Below are positions 23,143 through 35,800 of a stretch of DNA of 64,000 nt, piece after piece (positions within the stretch are counted from its first letter, which is position 1; every line of letters begins with the position of its first letter). Both the position numbers and the translations under genes were made by a program. The notes under the pieces are model-generated. The model made no database searches and was not told the origin of the DNA. It was given only the letters and a program-made list of their open reading frames with translations. The stretch is from Cymodocea nodosa. Its lineage: Eukaryota > Streptophyta > Magnoliopsida > Alismatales > Cymodoceaceae. The DNA lies in assembly GCA_036874045.1 (NCBI GenBank), contig CM072340.1, positions 697,001 to 761,000 on the forward strand. Direction: 5' to 3'.

Positions 23143-23174
23143 AGTCCGTTGAGTTATCTGTAACTCCACGGACT
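23143..23174. repeat. Near-perfect palindrome, 14-base arms
   Basis: Arms AGTCCGTTGAGTTA and TAACTCCACGGACT around TCTG, one mismatch. It belongs to the same motif family as the hairpins at 24224-24282. Confidence 0.9.
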
Positions 23175-24190
23175 ATATATTTTCTAATATGCCACTGTAG
23201 CGGTTGCAGGAACAGACAATTGGAAGGAAAAACCACGTTCGCACATATCACGCAGGAATTCAATCGCGCAGGGAGAAAGAAATCATCTCCGTTGATCTGA
23301 AGGAAAGAAATCCAACCGATCATTCAAGCAGAAGCAGTTACCACTGAAGAAATATAAAAGAAAAGAAGAAAAAAAGAAAGGGTGTGATCGATGGACGGCC
23401 AGTGTATACAGAGGAGGAGCACCGAGCTTTCTGCAGACAGTATCGGCGATTCTCCGAAGTATCACACCAACCATCGTTATCACCACCATAATCACCAATC
23501 ATCGGAGGTCTGTGAGGATACTTGCCTGATGTCGGGTCGATTCCGAGCCAAACACAGTGCTTGACAACCACTGTGAGGAGTGATCGCGTCGCGGGAAGGG
23601 AAGACATTTTCACCAAGCGCCGACTCATGTTTCAGGAGATCATAAAGCTTTTAGCCTTGGCTTCGGGTTGATGCCTGTATGCTGAAGAGTAGATCATCTT
23701 GCAATTCTGGACTCGCGATTCTATAGGGAGAGGAGACAGAATTGTAAGTGGTTCAATTTTCAATTGTGTAATCGCGTTGCAAGTAGTGTCGAAAGTATTT
23801 ACTGTCAAGTGAAATTACTTTACATTTCACCTTTCGCCCATTTCCATGTTCACATCAAAACAAAATACCAAAAACAATTTATCTTTGTTTGTATGTTGTA
23901 TTTGAGTGTTGTATTGTTTGTGTTGTATCGTAATTAATATTATCTGTATCAGTTTTATGATTGTTTTATGTTAGTTTTAATTTTACAGTTTACTGAAATT
24001 GGTTCGTACAAAACAACTTAAAGATTTTAATGGTTACTATTTGAATCATCTGAATGTTAGTATTGCTTAATGATAAATCCAATGTTAACTAGCATTAAAA
24101 AGCTTAATTGATGTTATTTACAATTTGTGGAATCGCCCAATGGTTGGCCGAATTCCTCTATAAATAGCAGTATTATAAAGAAGAGACAGG

Positions 24191-24282
24191 CTCGTAGAGT
24201 TAACTTAAGTCTACGAGGATAGTCCGTTGAGTTATTCATAACTCAATGAACTTTGTCCGTTGAGTTAACTGTAACTCAACGG
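24191..24282. repeat. Three consecutive hairpins
   Basis: Hairpin 1: CTCGTAGA...TCTACGAG (24191-24217). Hairpin 2: CCGTTGAGTTA...TAACTCAATG (24224-24248). Hairpin 3: CCGTTGAGTTA, ACTG, TAACTCAACGG (24257-24282, perfect 11-base arms). Confidence 0.9.
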
Positions 24283-25741
24283 AGTGCTTATTGAATATAA
24301 ATTTGAATTGTTTACAATCAAACATTTCTTAAATTTGTCAGCAATTCCCTATGGGATCGACCTATACTTACACACTGATACAATAGACACTGTGCACTTG
24401 CAGTAAAGTACAAATTGGAATTAATATCTAAATTGTATTAAAGGTTGTTTGTTTACTTCTAAAAGAAAGAATAGGCATAAAGATAAATTAACTAAGTAAA
24501 AATAGAAGTAACAAATCCAAGTTTTTCTAGTGTAGTGTTGGGAAGACACGAACACTCACCGAAAGTTCACTTAAGTCATGCATTATAGTTTCGACACATA
24601 TACTTCAGAAAATAAAATATTCTTTTAAAACTTAACTGTTCTGTAGTTTAAACATAATTATCTGATACATGTTCGGTCTGTTAAACATAACTGTCTGAAA
24701 TATTAGAAAATTCAGATACTTAAGAATTTCACAGCCTGCAACTTAATGATAGTTCAGAAATGTACTAAATTAACATTAATTCTCCAAAATTAAGTAGTAA
24801 TTCTAATTAAAGCATATAACAGTGCAATTAAAACATAATGGCTTAATTCTCATATGATAAGCTAAATATTATGCAATTAACCATCATTTAACTGTTAATA
24901 ATATGCACTTTTTCATTCTAAACACTTATGTACAATAATTATACTTTAATTGCAAATCAAAGTAGATGAGGCTAAGATTATGTCTACAACATACAAATAT
25001 CTCAAAAGAACTATGGGAAGCATTTATTAAGGTAAAACTTATATTATTTGTAAAACTTATATATATCACATTGATTGTATTTCTTTTGTTGGTTAGGCAC
25101 ATCTAGAATGTAGTTCATATAGGAGGAAGTCATGTTCTATTTACACTCAACTTGATACTCTTTTTTAGACTAATATAATATTACGAAGAAATGCAATTCA
25201 TTCTAATGAACCTATGCGAACATCACAACCAAATGATAATTCTTCTAGTATCAGCGTGGATGAAGACATCTAATTTTGCACACATAAGCTTGTTGATTTA
25301 ACTTCACAAAGTCAAACGCATTCACTAAAGGATTATAGTACAATTAGTGAGTTTATCAAGAGGAGAAAATGCCTAAGACCACATGCAATTATGTCTATTG
25401 CTATAGACAAAGTTGCTATAACACTTGAAGATTTTGTTGAAAAAATAAATCAAAGAAGTGAAAAATAAAATCAAATTATGAGAGAGACACTTGCAATTGA
25501 AACAAGCAAAATTGTACTTAAACATGTAGAATGGATTTTGATAAGCAAGAAATGGAGATAGTCATGAATGAACTTCTCTTTATTCCAAAAATTAATATAG
25601 AGGAGAGATTCAAAATTTTAGAGATTTTAAAAGATAGAGATGATAGACATTAATTTCTATGTATGTCATAAGATATGAAAGTAGAATGGCTAAAATATAG
25701 ATTGCATTGATGTATAATGAACTTTTTATTTTTGACTGAAA

Positions 25742-25965
25742 GAATGATAGATGTTATTGTTTTGTTATGAACATGTGTAATAATGGATGTTATTATTTTG
25801 TTATGAAAATTTTGTGTAATGATGGATGTTATTATTTAGTTATGAACATATTGTATAATGATGGATGCTATTGTTTTGTTATAAACATGTTGTATAATAA
25901 TGGATGTTATTGTTTTGTTATGAACGTGTGTAATGATAGATGTTAATATTTTCTAATGATAAATG
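25742..25965 (+). repeat. Tandem repeat, about six units of 36-40 bp
   Basis: ATGGATGTTATTRTTTTGTT followed by ATGAACATGTGTAATG recurs near 25751, 25787, 25826, 25866, 25904 and 25939. It lies between the two Harbinger genes. Confidence 0.85.
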
Positions 25966-27671
25966 TTTTTGTTATGAAAATATATTTTTTGTTATTGCTT
26001 ATTTATACATATTACTCATCAAAACTTACTATTGATGTATATCATACATAGATTACAACATTACAAGCATATCTTCATCTTCCAATTTACAACTTTTGAA
26101 GGTGCTAATGGAATAGGAAGATGAAATGATGACAAATGTTGTTGTTATGATAGTGAGTAGTTTGTTACATGAAATTGTAACATATTCAAGTACTACTTTA
26201 AGAAATACCAAAAGAATTTATATTAAAGAAGGTGCAAAGTATATAATGTGATTATTGGATTTATCATTGCCTAATCATGTTTACAACTGTAGAAAAATAT
26301 ATCGAATAAGTCAGGATATTTTCATCAAATTGTCTACTTTGTTAAGAGAGAAAGAGATTGTATTAGATGATAGATATATCACAGTAAAAGAGAAATTTAC
26401 AATGTTTCTTGTAATAGTTGGGAAAAATTAAAGATATAAAATAACATAAGAGCATTTTCATCACTCTACTTAGACTATCAATACTTATTTTAATGAAATT
26501 TCAAATGCAATACTACAATTGACTGACATATTTATAGTAAAGTTATCTGCATCAACTTCAAAAAGGATTCATAATGATCCTACTATTTTTCCATACTTCA
26601 AAGTAAAATTGGTCTTTTAATAATATTATAGATGTAATTCTAATATAAATTTCCTTTTATTTAACTATTTTTAATATGATATTTATAAAATTTTATTGGA
26701 GCTATTGATGGCACGCATGTAAAAGCAACAATTGTAGGAGAGGAAAATGCTAGATTTAGAAATAAAAAAAAGTGAATTATCACAAAATATTATGGAAACT
26801 TACAATTTTGATACAAAATTTATTTATATTATGAATGGATGGGAAGGATCAATATCTAATACTTGAATACTTTAAGATGCAATCAATCAACAAATGGTCT
26901 TCAAGTTCCACTAGGTATCCTACTTATGAATATTAATATTATTCTTACATGATAATTATATTGCATAAGAATAGTTTTTGATAACTTTGATATAAATTTC
27001 ATATGTAGGAAAATTTTATTTAGTTGATGGTGGTTATCCAAATCAACCCAAAATTTCTTATTCCATTTCAATGTGCTCGTTATTACTTAAATGATTATGT
27101 TGTTGACCAACTTCTAAGTAATATAATCAAAAATTTTAATTATAGGCATTCACAATTATGGTCAGTCATAGAATATACATTTGGTGTGATGAAGTATCGA
27201 TTCTCGATATTATAAGGTTATATGTCATTTCCTTATAAAATATAGGTTAAGATTATTCAAGCATATTTATTACTTCATAATTTTATTCATAAGGTAAATA
27301 AAATAGATCGACTTAAAGATTTTCAAGATAAAGTAGAGGAATTGAAGACTATGATCAGGAAATAGAATTTCTAACACATTTTCAAGATGATAAACAATTA
27401 TATATTGTTAATAATACTCAAGAACAAAGAAAAACAATAGTAGATCAAATATGTGAAACAAAGTTACAATTTATGTGGCATAATCACCATTGTTAAGTCA
27501 TGAATAATGTTTTGTAGTTTCTTGATTTAAGAGTTTATTATGGAATAATTTAAATATTGGGACATATGACTTTGTATTTCAATAATTCTATTTACTTGTA
27601 TTATCATCTATCCTTGATTTATACTTTTTAAAACTTATGATCATAAATAATTGAAATAAATGGTTTGTGAT

Positions 27672-28150
27672 TTTCATACCAAAATCACAAAAAGAATAAG
27701 AGATAATGTCTAAATAATATTCATGATTTATTAAATGAATAATTCTATATATATTTGATAATTTATTTTATGTTATTATTTTATTATATATTATTATATG
27801 TATTATTATTATTATTATATTTAAATATGTTATTAATATTGTATTTTATTTATTTATTATTTTCATTATTTTATTTGTTGTTTTTATTATAAAAATTATT
27901 ATTATTTTATTTAGTTATTTGATTAATTGAGATATCTCTTGGTTTCATCATGACTAAAGTATTACTTATATTATTTTTTTGGTAAAAAATGGTTGAACAA
28001 CAAACATTTCAGTTCAACCTATAAATTTATAACTCTTTATTAAAAGATCATCAAACCCATGGTATTTTGGTTCAATCGCTCATTTTTTTTGTATTTTTAT
28101 TATAGTTATATATATATGATTTTAAGATATTGATTTAACCAAGTGCTCTC
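27672..28150 (+). repeat. Direct repeat block, copy 1 (partner 29094-29675)
   Basis: Starts GAGATAATGTCTAAATAATA and ends near GATTTTAAGATATTGATTTAA. It aligns almost base for base with 29094-29675, apart from an extra stretch of about 90 bases in copy 2. Non-coding and AT-rich. Confidence 0.85.
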
Positions 28151-28179
28151 AATTTATCCAAGTCCTCTTAGTTTATTAT

Positions 28180-29030
28180 ATTTTTTATTCAACAAAGGTC
28201 TATCGAGATATTTCTAGAGTTGAGTCGATTCTAATCAAAACATAGTGGCTGATAATTACTACGAAGGAGTGATCGCATCAAAGGAAATGAATGTTTCTTC
28301 ACCAAGCACCAAATCATCTTTCGTTAAAAAGACTAAAGCTTCTAGCCTTGATGTTAGATTGATGTCAACTTGTCGAAAATGAGATCATCTTACAAAGATC
28401 TAAGTTCGTAATCTAGTAAAGAGAAGCATTTTACAGTAAATAATTAAATTTTCAAAGATATAACTACGTCATATATAAGGTTGAAGGTTTTTTATTTTCA
28501 ATAGATTCATCCATCATCCACCTTAAGTAATATTAACATTTACATATATACTATATTCTGTTTATATACTATTTGTGTTCGTATTGTCTATTCATGATTG
28601 TCAACTATTGTGTATTTATTTCCATTTCATTATGAATTTGTATGACTTTATTTTAAAACTAGTTAATTTTAATATTTGAAATCATATATTGAGTGATTGC
28701 TATTTAAGATCATTTAGATGATAAATCTATTTATTGTTTAATCTGAGATAAGTAACAATTATAAAGTGTAAAATGAATTGTTTGCATTATTTAGAATCAC
28801 CCAATTGTTGGCCAAATTTAGGTGTAAATAACAAAAGTGAGATTAAGTCTATGGATTTGTCCATTGAATTAAGCAATAACTCAATGAAAAAAGAGATATT
28901 AATTAGTAAAACACTATCACCAACTATATGCAACCCAAAAATTGATTTTAATCACTCTTTATAGTTAGACCTATACTTGTATACTTCTACAATAGATACT
29001 ACACACTTATAGTAAATTAAATGAATGAAT
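28180..29030 (+). repeat. Worn second copy of the sequence at about 23480-24420
   Basis: Collinear matches are GAGTGATCGC (28269 and 23578), TTCACCAAGC (28309 and 23611), AATCRCCCAAT.GTTGGCC (28795 and 24131) and ATAGACCTATACTT-like bases near the end. It sits between the two direct repeat blocks. A plus frame at 28773-28964 is not a gene. Confidence 0.65.
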
Positions 29031-29093
29031 TTAATTAATTTAAGCCTCATTCGGGAATTGTTTTATATCTTGAGTAAAATCAAACATCAAGCA

Positions 29094-29675
29094 ATTTCCA
29101 TACCTAAATCATAAAAAAAGAGAGATAATGTCTAAATAATATTCATGATTTATTAAATGAATAATTCTATATATATTTGATAATTTATTTTATGTTATTA
29201 TTTTATTATATATTATTATATGTATTATTATTATTTTATTTTATTTAAATATGTTGTTAATATTGTATTTTATTTATTTATTTATTATTTTCATTATTTT
29301 ATTTGTTGTTTTTATTATGAAAATTATTATTATTTTATTTAGTTATTTGATTAATTGAGATATCTCTTGGTTTCATAAGTAATACCGAAGTATTACTTAT
29401 GTTCATTAATATTATTATTATTTTACATATGTATGTATTTAAATCGACCAAATCGAAAGTGTTTCCGTTTAGTTAAAAAAATTATTATTATTATATTATT
29501 TTTTGGTAAAAAAGGTTGAACAACAAACATTTAAGTTCAACCTATAAATTAATAATTTTTTATTTAAAAGATCATCAAACCCATGGTATTTTGGTTCAAC
29601 GGCTCATTCTTTTTGTATTTTTATTATAATTATATATATATGATTTTAAGATATCAGTTTAACCAAGTCCTCTCT
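29094..29675 (+). repeat. Direct repeat block, copy 2 (partner 27672-28150)
   Basis: Same sequence and orientation as copy 1, with an added AT-rich stretch around 29375-29480. Together the two blocks flank the worn element copy at 28180-29030. Confidence 0.85.
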
Positions 29676-30479
29676 CACAGTTTAACCGATAAAAAAAAAG
29701 GTATTTTTTTTTTCAGCCGAATTTTTAAAAAAGTAATTTAAATTTTTGAAAAAGTTCCCAATCAAACATAGTTGTTAAAGAATTTTAAGCAGATCTAATT
29801 GAATTTCTAATAATTGAATGTAATTACAGCCAATTAATTGAAATTCTTACCCAATTCTTCAAATCAAACTAATATTTTAACTATAAAGTTAACTTTGTTT
29901 ACCATAAATATGAAATATAGGTGTTTAATATTTCGTTCAATTAATATATTTTCAACTTACTTATCTCTCATCTTTATTTTTATATGAACTATTTGAAAAT
30001 ATTTTATTCAATGAAATTAATAATCTGTATACTTTCATTTATATTTTATACGTGCTTCTTATAATTAAACTTGAAAAAAATTATAAGTGAGGAATGAGTA
30101 CATGAACTATAACATATATATAAATGCAAAAAACATATTAAATATTTAGTATACTAATAAAAGTCAAATTTTCTTATATAGATAAGGATTTACATGGTAT
30201 TACTACTTTTTTAAAAGGACCTCTAAATTTTGATAATTACATGAGAAATTAAACAGATTTATTTCAAAAATTGACGAAAATAGATAAGAAATGAGGAAGA
30301 TCAACCCTTGATAGTGTTGATAATCATATATATTGTTGTTGAGAAGAACAATTTTGATTAGAATCAACCTAGAGACAATAATATTATTCAGATTAGATCT
30401 AAATTTATTATTTTTAAGTCTAATCCTAAATATTCCTTGAGTATTAATATTGATCATATTCTTGTTAGCCCTAAACCTG
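29676..30479. other. AT-rich spacer
   Basis: No gene. The minus frame at 30203-30484 (93 codons, Asn/Ile-rich) is typical of chance frames in AT-rich DNA. Confidence 0.4.
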
Positions 30480-30810
30480 TTCAAAGTGCTTCTAAATCAT
30501 GAAAGGATGGAGTAAGGCTACGGATGAATAAATATGTGCTCTTATAGATAATAATACTTGAGTCCCTATTCCTTGAATTAAAAGCATGGATATTATCAAC
30601 TTTAAGTATGTGTTCATTCTAATGATTCTTTTAAAAGATTAAAAGCTAGGGTAGTGACCAATATCTTTAGGCAAACTAAGGAGATTGAATTTTTTTAGAA
30701 CTTTCCTATGGTTAAACTTGTGACTATCAGAACTGTTCTAAAGGTATTACCTCTATTTTAAAAATGGAAACTTAGAAAACTTAATGTTAAAATAAATTTT
30801 GTAGGATAGA
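30480..30810 (+). mobile_element. Ty1/copia reverse transcriptase fossil
   Basis: A short plus-strand piece recalls the start of the copia reverse transcriptase region. Phrases like LIDNNT, KYVF, RLKARVV and LVTIRTVLK lie in the family order. It is broken at several points and lacks terminal repeats, integrase and RNase H in the flanks. An old fragment. Confidence 0.55.
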
Positions 30811-32829
30811 ATAACTTAGAAAAGCTTTTAAGACGAAGTATTGCCCATTACAGCAGGCCATGGTTCAAAGCTTCTTGGACAAAGTTGGCCTCATAGGCAT
30901 GTCATGTGTGCTATTTGCATGTTTAAAAGCATGTTTTAAGTTAGATTTAAGTTTGTTGTAATCTTGGATGGCATGGCTAGATCTTGATCTTGTAAAACCT
31001 TTCCTATCTTATTTATTGGGCCACAAAAACTCTTTAAGTTTTCTAAATCCCTGCAAAAACATTTTTGTTTATTTTAATAACTACATGAAAATTAAAGTGT
31101 AAGTGATTATATAGATTAGGTTATTAAATAAGTATAAATACACTAAAAATTATCAACTTAATTTAAATCGATATTAATACTTAATCTAAAACATTGTCTT
31201 AAAATTCACTAACTTTTTTTGAATTTAAAACATTGATTTTAAAATCAAAGAAAACCTTAACCAAGAATAACTAATGCATGGTAGATTGTACTACAGAACA
31301 CCACTCTTTATGTCTCCAACCTTTGGTCACAACTTTACCCTAATCTCTTTCTTTCACCTTCTATCTTCAAGTCTTGTTGTTTTCTTATCTGATCTTTGGT
31401 TTCTTCCATATCATTTCCAATGGTAGGCTAACACAATCGGCTTCCATACTAATATGATAAAAAAGCCTATGTTCAAATTTAGACAAAAACATATGAATAT
31501 TTAAAATTAAGACCTTGTTGTAAATTTATTACAATGTGCTACTTATAAATTGCATGACATATAATTTAATGAAAATTAAAATATAAACTAGGTATAGATT
31601 TAAAGGTGAAATAGAAAATAATTTAGTACAATGACGGTAATTGAGATTATAATAAATGAAATGTATGAATGCCATAATCTTTTTTTAATTGGTAAGAAAA
31701 TATAGCCACCAACTTTTAAACCTTGGCTAGGAACAGGAATTAATCTATATAATCCGAGTAACACAACCACATTATGTGTTTGTATGTGTGTATGTATACA
31801 GAGAGAGAGATATAATAAATATGTTAAAGGTAGAAGTAATCACATAGATTAAGTTATTAAATAAGCATAAACACACTATAATTTTTATTTATTTTAAATC
31901 AATATTAATACTTAATCTAAATATCTTAAAATTTACCGATTTCTATTAAATTTCAACTATTAATTTTTAAATTTTAAAAAAACTTAACCAAGAATAACTA
32001 ATGCATAGTAAATCATAATATAGAATAACTAATCATATAATTAGATTTTAATGTAAAAATAAAAGATGCCTCTAGGCAACAATACCTAAAGGTACTTCCA
32101 GATGCATTTTTCTAAATCGTTTTAGTAATGTAAGTGCTTAATACTTGTGATAAAATCATTATATGTTTACAGCAATATTATTCTAAAAAAGTAAATAATC
32201 TTTTCTCGTCAATTCAATCTATGCTATAAATTTTTGTTGAATTACACATGAGATAAAGGTGGAAAGTGAAACCAATGGTCAAACCATGAAAACAACAGTG
32301 AAATCAGTGGGCTGCCAATGGAAGCAACTGAAAATCCAAGTTTCAAGGTTAAACTAAAATAAATATTACAGAAGTGCCAGACAATCTGAATCAACTACTT
32401 TGTAAATGTAAACAAAGAAATCCTATAGATCATGCACCACCTTTGATTGATTCAATCTATCCTATAAATTTTTGTCAATCCTACAGATCATGAACAAAAC
32501 CTCCTTAGGAGTCCAGCACCCAAATGTCGCGAGGAACTCAAAATGGGAGAAAGTAATTGTTTCAGCTTCTTCACACTGCAATTTTCTGAACTTTATGTCG
32601 CCCCGCATCATCGGACTCCGCTTCCTTGCTTCGCTTCCCATCGAAGTGCCTCGCATTTTTATTGTTTTTACCCCTGATGATAAAAGCATGCATGAACATC
32701 TTTTGTTAGATAACGATTTGTTGATGACATTTTCTACTGATTGATGTTGTGCAATCCGTGGTCATGATAACAATGTTTTAGGACTATCAGGCATAGAGAG
32801 CAGGAATTGGCATAACAAGTGTCCTGACA
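30811..32829. other. AT-rich spacer and La gene 3' flank
   Basis: 31080-31290 and 31830-32030 resemble each other (TAGATTAAGTTATTAAATAAG, then AATCAATATTAATACTTAAT), a dispersed duplication. About 32460-32829 is of normal complexity and probably the 3' untranslated region of the La gene; open frames there on both strands have no domain. Confidence 0.45.
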
Positions 32830-35800
32830 TTAATTAGAAGGTGGCTGAGCAAACCTTGCTCTCTTGTTTCTATTATCCTTGTATCTACCGTGATTGCCAC
32901 GGACTAAATTCCAGTATTCCTTTTCAGCTTCACCTGAAATATAAAATATAGAGATTCTTGTCAAACCCAAGCTTGCTGCTCCAACTATTACAGAACTAAA
33001 TCGGTAAATTTAAGCAAATAAGCAACCAACTGGAAATTGAAGTACATGAATTATGAACAAGAAACCAACCAGAATTACTCAAAGATAGATCTTGTTTGTG
33101 ATAATCACATGAATTACATGGTTATTGCTTTTTTATTTTTCTTTTGACTACGTTTCTTAGAAAATTGTTGTTAATTGATTCTAGTCATAGCTAATAAAAT
33201 AGCAAACATTTAAGGATGCGGAGATGTTCAAGATGGTTGTAATAAATAACACCATCAATAAAGGACCAAACTCAGATAATTTACTCAACGGATTTTTTTT
33301 TTCTTGTGTTACTTGGTCATATTCTATTATCTACTTTAGGATATGGTCAGCTAGCAGACATATTATAACTTTAAGAAGTAAACAGGGCAAAATAACCGTG
33401 ATAGAACAATCCTCCGTTCTTAACCGCCAGGAGAAGATGACAGTTTGAAGAAAAGCACGGCAAAGTTTCAACTATGAAAGGGGAAATAGGACCCAATATA
33501 TTTAATCTCAAATCAAGCCTGGAGGCATTAGCATTTGAACATCAAAGAATAATCAATATTCAGAAACCAAAATAAAACACGGCCCTACACATATTGATGT
33601 TGAGTGTTTACAGGTTTACCCTTTTTTTCCAAATGGTAGAACAAAAAGGGATTATAACAGAGAGAAACTACGGCAGGAAAAGAGACAATACATATATCTT
33701 CAAACTTTAAGTGTAAGTTAAAGGTAAAAAAAACCTGTAACTGCCTCTAAGGTGGCAATATGATTCTTCACAATAAGGCCACCTACAGCAGCCAGGGCTG
33801 CTGACGCACGAGCTTTTACAGCAGCATCTGGTTCTTCAAATCGTATGTATCCCGATGGGTCTCCCATTTTATAATCAACATACTTTAACAAAAATTCACT
33901 ATTTCAGCATCCTGAATTCTACATATACATAGAAAACGGCAAAAATACCACCTTACAGATTAGACAAAAAAATATGGTTCTCATCTGATACTAATCAGCA
34001 ATTACTCTGTTTTTTATTGTAAAAAAGGTACCAAAAAAGATGGGGAAACCCACTAAATGAAAGGAAAGAAGTCAACCAGTAGTTTCTGCAAACCTTGACG
34101 ATTCCAAATCTCTGGAAGACCTCTTTGAGATCCTCTCGAGTGACTACAGTTTCTTCTAGTGTTTTCTCTCCATTCTCCTTAGTTAAATTTTGAGAAGCTT
34201 TTTCAACATTTTCTTTCTGAACTTCACTTAAATCATTCTCATGAATTTTGTTCACATTTTCCTTTTCATTCTTATCATTCACTAATTCTGCAGGCTTCAC
34301 TGATTCACCATTCGAAGAACTATTTATTTTGAATGCAAGGATCAAGCCTTTAGTGTAACTACAAAAAAACATATAGAGCTTATAAGAAATAAACCCAAAA
34401 TATAAAACAAGAAAAGGAAGCAAAGAACATCACAGTTACCTCCCACTTTCGTTGGATTCCATCTTATTTGAACAAGAACTTTCCAACGCTGCTCGTATTT
34501 TGGTCCTTTCAGAGTCAAAAATCTTCCTGATTGCAAAAGGTTCAAAGAGGCAAGTCAAAAAACATAGATACAATTAATATTAGCATATATGAGAAACAAC
34601 AAAAAGAACGCATGCCAGGACTGTTAAATTAATTGGATTACTGGGCCATCATCATAAGTTCCAAGAAAGGGTAAACTTAATTGACATAAGGGTTTGAAAT
34701 CTGGAAATGATCATATCAGTATGAGTACTGATCAATACATATGGCCCTTTTGATACCCCGCATTGGTGGCAGGCCTAAGGTGCTGCTGTTTTGTAAGAAG
34801 TTTCAAGGAGTAAATTGTTTTTTATTTATTACATACTCTAACTATGAAAAGAAAGAATATTTGCAGCATACTTTTGCTCTATCTCTAGTTCTGCTCCTGC
34901 GTAAACTAAGCTCTCTTTAAAAATCCTGCTGGCCATCTCCTCATCAGAAAACTCGACCAGTGCAGTACCACAGAAATGTCTCTTATCTGAAATATGACGA
35001 GGCAACCTCACACTATTCACCTGTAAAATTTTCAGTACAAGTCACCAAGTTGAAAGATGATGATTTATGTTGCTGACACTATAGTGGAATTCAATCCTAG
35101 GTAGAAACACTACAACAGCAATGACTGAGTGAGACAGGACAAACAATATGTTTTAAAAACAATGCAGTTTTTCTAAATCCCAAATGCAAGACAAACAATA
35201 CAGCAGCAAGGTAATGTCTCTATACCATACAGAGTGTGAGATTCAAGGTAATAAAAGCCTCTGTCATCATACAAGAGTGATAAATAAGAGATGCCAGAAG
35301 ATACGACAGGTTCTGCAAGGCCAAAGGACAAGGACCATGGTATAGTTCCATCTCTGGGAGACCATTATCAATTATGTAATTATTGTCAAGCAGATATATC
35401 AAAGCAAAATTTCACAAGTGCCTCAATATAATACCTATTTGACCAATTAACAAAAAGACATCACCATGTACAGTATGTTTTTATTATCAGTTAATGTAAC
35501 ATTATTTCACATGTGTTCAAATGGTAATAAAAAAAATTCTTTCGTTTACCCCTTTAAGAAATGCTGCCCAATTCGTTTCAGTGTTGTAATAAATTGAACT
35601 TTTATTTTGACCTTCACTCTCAGAATTAACCATATCATGATTTAATGTTCTCAATCAATAATCTTAAATGTTCTAAAATAGATCCAACCATTGGAACAAT
35701 CACAGCAGTGGAATTTTCCCAATAAAGTATGTGGAACTAGAAACATATAATCATCCAATTAATCACTCAGTGTGTGTCAAAACCTTTAGAGAATATTTGT

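Larger units (their letters stand above)
22452..24930. mobile_element. Insertion with rearranged inverted repeats, inside the Harbinger SANT gene
   Basis: Left block L1 (about 22455-22686, with GGTCGATCCCATAGGGAATT) and block L2 (about 22687-22905, with CTCATATGATAAGC in reverse) both recur inverted on the right. L1 inverted is at about 24343-24545 and L2 inverted at about 24716-24915. The order is not the mirror image expected of simple terminal repeats. The centre (about 22920-24340) is more GC-rich and holds hairpins. No coding frame is convincing. The Harbinger gene resumes at about 24960, so this is a later insertion of some 2.4 kb. The element class is unknown. Confidence 0.6.
20280..27480 (+). 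mobile_element. Decayed PIF/Harbinger DNA transposon with SANT-like gene and DDE transposase
   Basis: Two genes of the superfamily are visible on the plus strand. The first is a Myb/SANT-like protein whose start is at 22312 (MNERNGKTYHDRVKLKTWKK). Its later part appears at about 24960-25660, ending in a region like NELLFIPKINIEERFKILE. The second is the transposase: a helical N-part at about 26270-26430 (CRKIYRISQDIFIKL), GAIDGTHVKA at 26698, LVDGGYPNQPK near 27020 and WSVIEYTFGVMKYRFSIL near 27160-27213. These carry the D, D and E of the triad. Both genes have frame interruptions and stops, so the element is dead. About 20340-20600 is a leader with degenerate 50-bp repeats containing CAACGTCGATT. 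Outer ends and target duplication were not found; the boundaries are estimates. Confidence 0.75.
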
